A stretch of DNA of 64,000 bases from Escallonia rubra (taxonomy: Eukaryota; Streptophyta; Magnoliopsida; Escalloniales; Escalloniaceae). Location: NCBI GenBank assembly GCA_033065855.1, contig JAVXUO010001813.1:310001-374000 (forward strand), read 5' to 3'. The position numbers and the translations under genes were made by a program. Positions 1-10,619 of this stretch are shown one piece after another (within the stretch, counting starts at the first letter, position 1; the number at the start of each line of letters is the position of its first letter). Below the pieces are notes generated by a model, which was not told the origin of the DNA, searched no databases, and saw only the letters and a program-made list of their open reading frames with translations.

Positions 1-287
1 GCAGTTTCATATAGTTTTTACTGCTTGATTTCTTATGCACCGCACCATTTCAAAAGCACGTCGCTAGAGCAGAATTTACTTGCTAGACGTAATATTAGCT
101 GCAAATTCATGAAAAGTGGAACATTTATCAGGAAACGACTCTATGACTGTGCCCAAATTTTGTGACGGAACTTGACATATACTATTGATGCCCCTGCACA
201 AGGATGGTCATATTTATGCCTAGCAAGTCTCCTAACAACTTCATACGAAAGAGAAAGAAATTAGAATCAGCAATAAGGTTTAATTAC

Positions 288-1429
288 CAGTAGAAGAAGG
301 GTTGACCAGCATCAGCTTTGCACCACTCTTCATAATAGAAATGCAAGCTATGCCCATAACGGTGCTGTGCATCAATCTTCATTTCAAACATTACAGAAAT
401 TGAAGTTAAAAAACAAAAAAAACAAAACTTTTGGAACTAGAAATGATGGGGCAAATGTAAGGGTAAATTACAGCTTCAATCCAGTGCTGAAAAGCCAATT
501 TCTGTGCTTTCTCATCTTCGGACAAACCCTTGCCCACCTGCCGCAGAAAGTTCAATTAAACACCGACAACCAATAATACACCCCCACGTATGAAAGTAAT
601 AGCTGTCATTTTCTTACTACCTCCAAAAGAAACTGGGTACAATTATGCAAATGATCCGTACAGCGCAGCATTACAGGAGTGCAATTAGCCGGTTTAAGCT
701 ACCCAAAAAAGTTTAAGCGCCCACAATTGAACCGTCACAGGCTCACAGCTTACACTATTCCATAATTTCGCTTTCCAAGGTTCTACCTCTCACTAGCAGA
801 AGCAAAAATTAAACAGAAAACCACAACAACCATCACCTTAGAAGCATTCAACGAGATTCGACTCCACCGTGATGCCGCTGTCTCTGGAAAATTGAAGAAG
901 GAAATCGTGCTGTGGTTCAATCTAGCAAAGTTGATGGCTTGCCACCTTCAAAAGAACATCCAAACGTTAAATAATTAGCGAAGTATTAACGGGCAAGTTA
1001 AATTCCGTTAGAAAAAGAAATACGAGCAAACACAAGGTTTACGTGCTCAAATTTCACGTACCAGAGCTCCTCTGCAACAACAGCGGAATCCGCCAACAAG
1101 CGCCTGGTCCGGTAGCTACGGTACACCTTCTGTACCTTCATGGCGGCAGACGAGTGAGCGCACGCCAATTCAGCGGCCGGAGCCACGGACCCGGGCGGTT
1201 CAGAGCTCGGCAACTCTTCACCTTCAGCATCGGCCGCCGCCGGAGTACCATCGTCGGAGTTCAGACCGGGGTCCATTCCGGAGCCGTCACATTCCCGGAC
1301 GCCGCTCGCCTGAGACTCCGAAAACTCCGGTGGACGGAGGTCCGAAGTTTCGGGCCCTGTATCTACGGGGTAGGAGAACCTGGAGGAGGTGAGATCGAAG
1401 GTTGGGAAAGCGTGTGCTTCGACCTCCAT
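288..1429 (-). CDS. IQM-family calmodulin-binding (IQ motif) protein, 5' part, gene continues beyond the left edge
   Basis: Four exons read on the minus strand: 1062-1429, 837-945, 472-537 and 288-376, each bounded by AG acceptors and GT donors, with reading phase kept throughout. They encode about 210 residues. An acidic, Ser/Pro-rich N-terminal region (residues 1-90) precedes an IQ motif at about 96-112 ([13 protein letters not shown]) and the family-typical EELWW. Exon 2 gives the [12 protein letters not shown] segment, exon 3 [12 protein letters not shown], exon 4 [14 protein letters not shown] followed by GQPFFYW. This order matches plant IQM proteins, which bind calmodulin through the IQ motif and are linked to stress and stomatal responses. 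The next exon (expected to start with L-D-x-G-x-G-K) is not visible in 1-287, so an intron runs off the window. The start is the first ATG after a TATA-like box. No frame damage is seen; it is probably a live gene. Confidence 0.9.
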
Positions 1430-1529
1430 CCGATTGGACGGCCCGGACGAAAGCGGAGGAAATCGAAAGTGGGAGGAAAGAAATCGGTCGTCGAGGACTG
1501 GACGTCGTCGTTGAGAGTTTTCAGAGCTG

Positions 1530-1600
1530 GAAGAGAGAGTGTGTGTGTGTGTGTGGATGTGGGCTTCGTGTCACGAAGTTCGTGATATATATTTTTCCCG
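1530..1600 (-). promoter_or_regulatory. Probable core promoter and leader of the IQM-like gene
   Basis: On the minus strand an AT-rich TATATA (1586-1591) lies about 160 bp upstream of the ATG. It is followed by a perfect dyad CTTCGTG-T-CACGAAG (1564-1578) and a GT/CA dinucleotide run (about 1540-1552) that would fall in the 5' leader. The spacing suits a plant TATA promoter with transcription starting near 1555. This is inference from position; no mapped start is available. Confidence 0.45.
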
Positions 1601-2973
1601 GTAAACCAACCCGTCAATTTCATTTCATGAATATAGAAAGACCAAGGGGTTGGGCTGGCACTGCGCAGTCGCGAGAGTGTGTAGGGACAGTGTACTCGCT
1701 GGCTACGACAGAAGATTAGATATATGGAGTGGATTGAGCATTTTAATATTGAAATGTAATGTGATATTTTAATGTTAATGTGTGTGTGACTCGTGTTGTT
1801 CAAACGAGTCTCTTCCTCCTCTATTTCTCGCTCTGTGATGTGATCCAGAGGACAGGTAAGTACGTGGGAAGGCATTCCATGTGTTAAACGTTTTAATGCA
1901 ATTTTTAGCGGCTCGGCTGGTTACTCGAGATTGTGATTCCGTGATCGTTTTCATCAACTTTGATTAGAATAAAATCGTTAAACATTGTTTTTTCTTTGAA
2001 AAATTAAAAGCGATTGGGTACCCAACTTAGCAAATCAAACTCACAGAGACCCCTGACTGATGCGTTTGAGTTCCTTGCCGGTCACCCTATCATCCTCCGC
2101 TTCAAATCTAGTCCAAGAGACGATCGGCGCAATTTTGAAATCGATGTGGCGTAGAGGTTGGCTTGGGCAACTGCTGCAACCGCCATCACCACTACCATCT
2201 TCAACCTTCCGAACCACACCTTCTCTCAATCTGATCCAGCACCGACACCCACCTCCTTATTATTAAGCCTTATCCCTAGCTACCACGGTCGTTCTTAGCC
2301 CTATGATGGGGATGATTGGTGTGATGGCACTTGGGTTTAAGGTGGTGGTTGTGGAGAAGAATTGAGTAAAAATCGGATCAAATCTGAGTGAAATGGCCCC
2401 TTTGGTTCAAAATGAGGAGTGATGTGTATATTATCATTTTTTCCCCCTAATTTGACCACTTAAGGATCAAACTTAACGAAAAGAACTTAAAAGATAGTGG
2501 ACAGATTTTATTAGTCCAGTAAATGAATGACCGATTTTGTAGCTTACCCATACTTCAATTACTGTGTGAGCATAGAGTTTAGTATGTTCAGACTTGGATT
2601 GCCAAAATTGGAGGAGGGTTGTACCGTACAAAATTTTGTTCTTAAATGAGTTTTTAGTTACAAATTTTGCTAATAATGGTAAAAATGTTTATAACGACAT
2701 TTAAAAGTCAATAAAGAGTTATAAAAGTCATTTGGTGACTTTTGCATATGTGACGCCAAAACTAGATGAATTAATTCTCACACATTATGTTGTACAAGGA
2801 TAATAAATGTTATGACAAAGCACTAAGATAATGGAATTGATTGGAATTCACGTTTCATCGTGTTTTGTTGCTTTTCCTCGAGTTTCGCTTGCGAAAGATT
2901 ACTTGGTGACGCTTTTTGATGGTCTTTAATGACGCTATTTGGGCGAAAAAAACTGGAGCACAGATGGTAAGAT
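1600..2973. other. Spacer with no recognised gene
   Basis: AT-rich DNA upstream of the IQM-like gene. Short open frames near 2041-2266 have no recognisable domain and look like chance frames. No repeat with clear ends was seen. Confidence 0.5.
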
Positions 2974-3960
2974 TAGGGTCGCAACTTAGGCGGGCTGGAC
3001 ATCAAGGGGTCAGACCATGCTGAGCTCACTCTCAAATAACTTATGATTACGCCCAGCCCAGCCCATCTATGGTCCACATAATTTATGTCCAAGCTCTGCC
3101 CATGAAGAAGAACTTTTGGGGACGGGTTGTCCACAGGTTATCCATCGTTGCGAATGAATTTTTATTTACTTAAATTTTTAAGTGTATCAATAACCATCCA
3201 AGTCTACTGATTAGTCATGAAAATGAAAAAAAGCATAGTAAACTTACCACTAACGGTCGGCCCACCATTGCCACAAACAGAGCCCCCATTGTCGTCGCCA
3301 CCACACAGACCACCCATTAGTATCGATCCACCTACTCTCTCTCTCTCTCTCTCTCTCTTGCGTGCGCGCCTCATCCACCTCTTCCTTCTGCCTATTAACC
3401 TCTTAGAAAATCCACAACCAGCACCACTGATCCACCCGCCACCTACGCCCACTACCACACAGAGAATCTAATTCAAATGGCTTAAGATTTGATTTCCAGC
3501 TTGCCTCTCGACCAGAAAAGCTCGACCTGATGTTTATGTGTGCGTGAGTTCACGATGTTTAGGATGAAAAGAGGAAAATGCATTGAAATCGGGTTGGGAG
3601 AACAAGAGACAGCAAAATCAAAGCACATACATTTTAGTTGCATATGTACGGAGGTTTGAGGTGAGAATTGAGAAAAGACATTACTCAATTAAGTTTATGG
3701 CTTTGATAGATTGCATTGAATTTAAGTAATGGACGGTGAGATGATTTAAAAGATAATAGGAAAAAAAGAAGAAAACAACCATGCCTTTTAAACATAAAAT
3801 TTATATCATCAATTGTGTTATACAAAATTGTGATGGAGCCTTTAAAAACATTTACCCATGTCCTGTCCATATTTTTTACATGGTTAAAATTTTGAGTCCA
3901 CACACAGCACAGTCTTAGAAAAGCAAGTTCACAACCCGTAAAATACTTGTTGCACCCCTA
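2974..3960. mobile_element. Non-autonomous hAT-type element (987 bp)
   Basis: Imperfect terminal inverted repeats: TAGGGTCGCAACTTAGGCGG at the left end, and the reverse complement of the right end begins TAGGGGTGCAAC. The element is flanked by 8-bp direct repeats, GGTAAGAT (2966-2973) and AGTAAGAT (3961-3968), matching at 7 of 8 positions. An 8-bp target duplication with a TAGGG-type terminus is characteristic of hAT transposons. Both subterminal regions are shared with the element at 35965-37907, so the two form one family. Inside lies a CT-dinucleotide run (about 3331-3358). No transposase frame is present. Confidence 0.8.
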
Positions 3961-3968
3961 AGTAAGAT

Positions 3969-6391
3969 GTAGAAAGTGCAAATATCAACTCCTTAAATAA
4001 AACATTTTGCCAAGTGTATCCTTTTTCTCAGTAAGTTCTTTAGGAATAATGTTGGGGACCAATGAATATTAAGTAAATTAAGTGGACAATGGTTGTAATG
4101 CAGATTTAATTGTAAAAATCAAAATCAAATTTTATAGTAACTCTGGAAAAGACTTCTTAAAATAATGGAGGGCACCTTTCTCCAAAGTCAAGTTGTCGTC
4201 TAATGGCAGGCACTGAGTCACCGGCCTTGTCTGCTATATGCGCCTGGTCAGAGTCAGATTCCATGGTCAAAGCTCGTGAGAAGAATGTTTGGCGTGCTAT
4301 ATACCGTGCAGCTGTATTTATTTTTTAATCCTCTTAAAATTGATTTGGAGCCGTTTACGTGGCTGTGATGAACAATTCTAAATGGATTAACAAAACGAGA
4401 ATCTTTCTAATCTTGGGTGTAGATGGACTGTCTTTGTCATGTATCTAATGACACCTAAACGATATTACTAATGTACTTATCATCCGTCTAAATTTTTTGT
4501 ACTTATACCGTCGCTAAAAAAACTAATCGCTTTCTAATGTGCTAAATCGCACTGAAAATGTACTTATCATACGTTACTGTAGTTGTATATTGATATACCG
4601 CGCTTTTCATACAGATAATGTGAGCGTCACTTCTCGTATGTCTCATAAATGTTAATATGTCCAGAATTCGTACTCAATATTGATATCTTAGCTAAGAATA
4701 TCGATTTCGTTTATTTTGGCCAAAAAGCGAGCTAAAGTCATAGATTTAGAACTTCGTTTCAAGAAGCGTCACTTAGGTGAGCAAATCCATCTTATTGCTC
4801 AAATTTTAAGGCATTTTTGCGCAAAATCAAGGCAGAGTAGGTGCCTTCTTACTTCTTCATGTGCTGCACAATAGTCGATGAATTGACCAAAATTGACCGA
4901 ACCAAATGAATAGTTGGTATTTGATCTCTCTTGACCAAAATTGACAGAACCAAATGAATAGTTGGTATTTGATCTCTCATGTGAAGACTGGACTGTTGCA
5001 ATGCGCTATAAAATGGGAGTGAAACTCGTGGTTCTTGTAATCACTATATGGTCGTTTCTTTTCAGACTCCGTACGCTTGCCGAGACCTTATTTTTATCAT
5101 TAAAAGATAATAAAAGTTTCGTCTGTGAACAAACATTATAAGACTGTTAATTGTAAAATTGTAATGATCCTAATTATACAACAAGGAAAGATTGCCGCAG
5201 CTTGTCCAGAGAGAGGTATTGATAGATATGCCCCTGCAGGATATGTCCTCCTGCTCGTGCTTTTAAGCAATTTAGCATGTACAAAAGGATAAGCTGGAGT
5301 GATACGCATTGTTTCTGCACTTGTGGTTAATATTGCTTCTATTAGGACAAACGCGTAAGAAACCATTATTGTCGATAAATGCGAAGCCCCAGTGTCGATA
5401 TCATTAGCTCTGCTACCATCGTGAAGTCAATCAATGCAATGACTCGAGAGATCAAAAGCCCCGCACACTTTGACGTGATAAGTAGCTTGTATGCGTTTTT
5501 TGCTGGCCACCCAGCATGCCTTTTGACAGCAAAGTTGCCCTCACTCTCATTACTCCCTCTGCTATGACTTATTAGTTTGCTCTGTTTGAGCAAATTCAAG
5601 CCTGCAACAACCACCCGAAACAAAAAAAATGAAGGGATGAATCATCATAAAATTGACGCCTCATGAAGGTCATACTTGGGTGACGAAGTGTTCCACATGC
5701 ATGTAGCAATTATTGTACAAAAAAGTCGGAGAGTTCTCTCATGGGAAGTACTTATTGGATACATATTCACGATTTGAGCTCCCAAAAGGTCTCTCAAAAT
5801 TGAGGTTACGGAACGTTCTTGTGCTTTCGGAGACGCTTATGGGATTGTGAAAATATATGTGATAACGACTTATCAATGTTTTGATGGAGAAGGTGGGCCT
5901 TGGAAGCATAGGATGTATCTTTACGGAAAAAAAGTCTTTTGTCCTCGTTACCAAGGTGGCAGTCATGGTCTTCTCTTTCGTTTTCTTGTTTGCTTTTGCA
6001 TACTTTGATGTGGGTAAAGTGCCAAAAAAAACACCATATAGTTTGCCTCGGTTACGATAAGATATCTCTAGTGATATTTGTTATAAAATGACCCCCGCTG
6101 GTGCATCCTTTATAATTGAACAGATTAGACGAAATGCCCATTTTGCCCTCTAATTTTATCTTCTTCAATTGATCATCAAAATCGAACCCCAGCCGTCGCT
6201 TCATCTAACCACCCCAGCTCCACCCCCAAACCATTAAGCTCCCTGCCTCCAACGACCTCTGCTCCACCCAATCAAACCATAACTCTCGTCGCCTTCAACG
6301 ACCCTAGCCCCACCAAAATAGACCAATAGCCGTCGTTGGCACCGCTCAGCTCTCCACCTCCAACAACCTTAACCCTAACCCCAAACACAAA
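3969..6391. other. Spacer, mostly unrecognised, with a possible old LTR fragment
   Basis: No gene recognised. A 48-bp tandem duplication sits at 4883-4978. A CTATAAAA box near 5004 is followed by a segment ending near 5130; together these resemble the U3/R part of a retrotransposon LTR, but no primer-binding site or pol motifs follow, so this stays a suspicion. Open frames at 5136-5623 on the minus strand show no domain I recognise. Confidence 0.35.
4883..4978. repeat. 48-bp tandem duplication
   Basis: Two adjacent copies (4883-4930 and 4931-4978) beginning TTGACCAAAATTGAC and ending TTTGATCTCTC differ at about one position. The near identity implies a recent duplication, probably by replication slippage. 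Confidence 0.9.
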
Positions 6392-6399
6392 CACCCCAT

Positions 6400-8743
6400 T
6401 AGAGAGCCGGGCCCTTTAGGCCTTGCAGGGAAACAGACGAAGCCATTGGGATCCAGGCCTAAATAGCAGGATATCAGGGCCCGTTCCAACTCCAAGCCCT
6501 TGGCCCAAAATTTATGGCCTAAATAAAAAATATTTTTTAATTTTTTGTTTTACGGTAAAATTAAATTAAGATAAATTTGTTTATAGACCCTCCTTCTTTT
6601 ATCCGACTTTGGGACCGACTGCTTGTAAAGAAGCAAAAGTAATTACCTATGTGTGTGTGTGTGTGTGATTATTTTTTTCAAAAAAAGTGATTAAAAATAT
6701 CTATTTCGCTTGTAAATAATCACATTCTCATGTGCATTGTTTACTTTAAATATATTTAATTTGTTCGAAGATAATCCATTGCGAAAATGTAAACTATATT
6801 TTTAGAAATAATTTATTCTAAAAACTTAAGAAAAGGAAATTACCTAATCATTCTGGAAGATCTTCAACGCTCGGACTATTGCTTTTTCTATTATCAATTG
6901 GTTTATTTTACTTTCAGTTTTTTGCATCAAGATAATCCTTTCGACATATACATAACTCGAGTGACTCGACGTTAAGACGACTCTTCATGTCATCAACACT
7001 TTCTCGCTCACTAAAAAACATGACTCTGACGCAACCGTGAATGCTTACACCGGTAACACATCCCGGGCAATTTGGGATAAAGTTTTATAATTTTTTGCAT
7101 TTTGTTTCTAAAAATTTAATAAATCAAAATGCATCTGCTCATTCATTGGTAATGAAGAATAATGATCAATATTTACATATAAACCAATTTTATTAAAGAA
7201 AAAAAAGAAGACGAACCAATAAATAGAACTAGAAGTATCTTCCGCAGTTGTTCGTTTTGCTACTAGATGCTCAAAGCTCTTAAGAAAAGGCCCATAATAT
7301 ATTTGCCCGCTCGACAATGTAGCTCGCCCGCGCACGTTAGCAGAATTTTGATAAAAGTTATAAAGATCTTCAAAGACTTACTCACTTTCTAAGCGTGGTT
7401 GTGTCGGCTGCCGTGTACCACATTTTTTCAGATATTTCTACTATTGTCACATGCGCGCCATGCAACTTGAACTTAGGATTCAAACAAGTGACAATAGTAA
7501 AAACAAGAGGCAATTCCGCCCAATATTTATTAAAATTAATATTCATTTGTTCTACTTACCCTGAAACATTCTTATATATCTCCATTTCGCTAGTATGTTA
7601 GCAATTTTTTAAATTTCTACTATATCGATAGGGGATGTGGCTTTGATTAGGTGCACATGTCGGGTAATGTCTATTAAGATGTTCATTACTACTATCGCAG
7701 GCAAATAATTTTTCACAATACTTGCATGGAGCTTTTCGAACGCCGTCACCTGTAATGTCGTCAAAATAATTCCAACACTGCTTCTTCTTCTTTTCTTTCC
7801 CTGTTGGACTTCTGGCAGACTAGAGGCAAGATTGCTTGGTCCTTCAATTGATGACCACTCAAGGGATAAAAATTTGCCATGGAGTACTAGTGTCACCAAC
7901 CGAGCTGCGTTCTTGATTATAACATTGGGTATCTTGTGAATGTATATATTCAAAATCTGGAATGTTTTAGTCAAAGTGAATAAAATTATGGCTATTTATA
8001 CCCATTACTGGTTGATCTTGAAATTCTGGTGCTTGTGATGGTGCTGGACGTTTTTGGTTACGTGATCTAAATAATCTTAAGGAAGACACATCTGACTCTA
8101 AAATTGTTTGACGAGAATGAAAACTGAAACTGGTAAGAGTAATTAAATGAAAAAGAATAAAAGTACTAAATAATTAAATAATACTTGTAATTGAAAAGTG
8201 GAGAGAGTTAGTACTTAGTAAGAATGGTAGGAAAGCTTGTATAATTTAGATAAGAGAAAGTGAGAAGATTAGTGTGAAAAAAGTGAAGAAGATAAGGTGA
8301 ACTTATAGATTTTTCAAAGTTCACAAAAGACCAATATACTCCTAAACACTAATTGTTTATAATTGTTGGGGAGGGTAAAAATATAAAAGTGTATAAAAGA
8401 GTTGTTGGAATCTTTTTGGACGAAAATACCCCTCAAATTAGCCGTCATATAACTACTGGGGAGTAAAAGTAGAATTTTCAAAAGTTATAGCCGTTGGAGG
8501 GAATCTGGTTTTTTTAATTTTCGGGAAAGGGCCGGCCGGGCCAAACTTGGGCTTTTTGAATCGGCCAAAAAAGGGACCAAGATCGGGCTATTTAGGACAG
8601 GGCTGGGCCATGCTTTTTTGGAGAATATATTTCGGCCTGGCCCTAGCCCTGGCGACCTATGGTCCAGGGCCATTACTGTTCACCAAAAGAGTCGGGCTGG
8701 CCCGGGTCGTTTTCGGGCTGGCCCGGCTCGTTTGACACCTCTA
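6400..8743 (-). mobile_element. Full-length but decayed hAT transposon (2344 bp)
   Basis: The right end (reverse complement begins TAGAGGTGTCAAACGAGCC) and the left end (TAGAGAGCCGGGCCC) share a terminus, the left one apparently lacking about 10 bp after TAGAG. Flanking 8-bp repeats CACCCCAT (6392-6399) and CACCCCAC (8744-8751) match at 7 of 8 positions. The GGCC-rich subterminal region resembles that of the element at 52535-53284. Internally the minus strand carries relics of a BED-finger hAT transposase. The combination of TIR, 8-bp target duplication and transposase order makes the hAT assignment firm. Confidence 0.88.
6914..7974 (-). pseudogene. hAT transposase pseudogene (BED zinc finger to C-terminal dimerisation domain)
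   Basis: Read on the minus strand across several frames. At about 7640-7800 a BED-type finger is visible: W-N-Y-F, then CKYCEKLF with the paired cysteines, then HLNRHYPTC with the His/Cys partners. At about 7400-7530 comes NFNKYWAELPLVF followed by LNPKFKLHG, the RNase-H-fold region seen in RICESLEEPER/DAYSLEEPER-like transposases. At about 6914-7140 the dimerisation domain is clear (FDLLNF, LSQIARDVLPVPVS, then in another frame TVASES and LELCICRKDYL). A TAG replaces the usual Trp after FDLLNF, and at least two frameshifts separate the blocks, so no active protein can be made. Much of the central region appears deleted. Confidence 0.88.
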
Positions 8744-8751
8744 CACCCCAC

Positions 8752-9150
8752 CACACACACGCAAGCACATAATCCTACTTACACAGACACAATCAAATAC
8801 ACACACATGCGTATGCACGAACGCATGCACGCGCGTGCGCACACACAGAGTCAACAGTCAACAAACACATACATAAGAAATTCAGAGTTTTGTTTGTCAT
8901 CCCTTAACTAACGAATTTCAATATCTTCAACATGGACGGGTTTTGGTTTGTGGTGGCGTGAGTGATGGTATTTGGGCTGGTAGTAGGCGGACGGGTTGCG
9001 GGTGGTGGTATGAATAAGACCTTTAGCTCCGTAAGTAGCTGGCAATGATGGAGAAGGGGGCGCGACGACAGCGGGGTTGTGTTGGCGACGAGAGGGAGAT
9101 TCAATATATTAGGCGGGTTGTGGTAGTGATGAAAGAGAGGGGCTTGGGCT
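8752..9150. other. Low-complexity GT/CA-rich spacer
   Basis: CA-dinucleotide-rich sequence (8750-8860) passes into GGTGG-rich DNA. The open frames here have biased composition and no domains. Confidence 0.5.
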
Positions 9151-10600
9151 AGCGGCGGTGGTGGGTGTGATTAGGCTGGCGGGTGTGGCTAGGATGGTAA
9201 TGACGAGAGATAGAGGCATGGGCTAGTAGCGGGGACGAGTGTGGCAGAGATGGTTGCTGATAGGGGTAGTGGTGGTGGATGGCGCTGGGTTGGTAGGTGG
9301 CAGTGGTGGTGAATGGCGCTAGGTTTTTTTTATTGGAGTGGAGAAGAGCAAGGGATATGAGAAGCAAAGAAAAAGGAATAAAGGGTATAATAGTCATTTC
9401 CTTGTATTTAACGCACTTTTGAGCGTGTGTATTTTACACCCCATTAATTTTCTAAGAGATGCACCACATGATATCATTTGCAACAAATCTAACTAGAGGT
9501 GTCTTTTTGCAACCAAGACAAACGGCAAGGCTATTTTTGCATTTTATCTCTTTCCTTTTGTAGATTTCAGATTGTCAGACAAGTGTACATGTTGCTTATG
9601 TTAAAGTTTTGTCCAACTCAAAAACAAGTATACTAACTACTCAGTGAAGGTGGGAGAAGGTTGATGTGATCAGCAAAGGTTATTCAACAAAAAGTTGGAG
9701 GCTAGGTTATAAGACGCAAGAAAAGTCTTTGATACTCTTGACTCCCAAGTCTTTGAGTGGCAAAAAGTAGGAGTCTCGTAACTGAGAGAACATTGCCTCA
9801 AAACTTTTCAGAGCCAACTACCGTATTAATTAAGACCCCAACAATCAAGTCTACTTTTCTTTTCCTAAGCTTCCTGGTAACATACACTAATTCTTCAGTT
9901 ACATCACAAAGCAAATAGGTCTTAATAGGTTGCTATTAAAGATAACAAATTCCCTGTCAAGCGTTACCCTTTAAGTAGGTACACCTAAACATAATTTAAT
10001 ACTCCTGAAGATTGGTTCATCTCTTGTTTCTTCTCCTAAACATAATTTATAAGTTTATACACATTTCACAATGAACGTTATCTTTAGAAAAAGGAGCTAA
10101 TGATTAGCCCTAAAGTAGTTTATGTAACTTAAAATACTACTCACAACAAATGATAGTTCTACTGACACTCAAGGTATTACAGTTCACACTCTATGTACTA
10201 CTACTACTATTTAAGAACGTGATTTATGCGAAGTACAATTATGTGAAGCATTGCAAGGATGCCAATACTCAAAAGGTTTAGGCAAAATATCCTAAACCCT
10301 TGGAGGTTATATATATGGAGTAATATCATTTAACTTCATTGACTTTCAAAATTTGTCGGTCTAGAATCTTAAGAATTTATAATATAAACATCATTTTCTT
10401 AGCATCGTTAGTATTTTGTAAATTCTTTTATGCATTATCTAATATTTTTAGAGAGATCTGAACCCACTACTTGCAATATTTTAGTCATTTGAGTATCGCA
10501 AATACCTTTAAAGATAGAGTGGATAATTCTATACACCATAAAACTTTCAATCTAACCTCATTTTTAGATTCTTTAGTAACCAACATCTGTATGAGTACAA
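9150..10600. repeat. Large duplicated segment, copy 1
   Basis: This segment is homologous in order to 10620-13620. Shared blocks include the GGTGG-rich start, the segment ending ATAGTCATTTCCTTGTATTT (near 9390 and 10840), ACACCCCATTAA, a block with GACAAACGGCAAGG against GACGAACGACAAGG, CAAGTCTACTTTTCTT, and CATAATTTATAAG against CATAATTTGTAAG. Divergence is substantial, so the duplication is old. No protein domain was recognised, and the repeat class is unknown. Confidence 0.7.
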
Positions 10601-10619
10601 CCTTTTAGAATATGGCAAA

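Noticed and set aside
1043-1585. 180-codon plus-strand frame
   Set aside because: Antisense shadow of IQM exon 1 and its leader; the minus strand has splice sites and family motifs.
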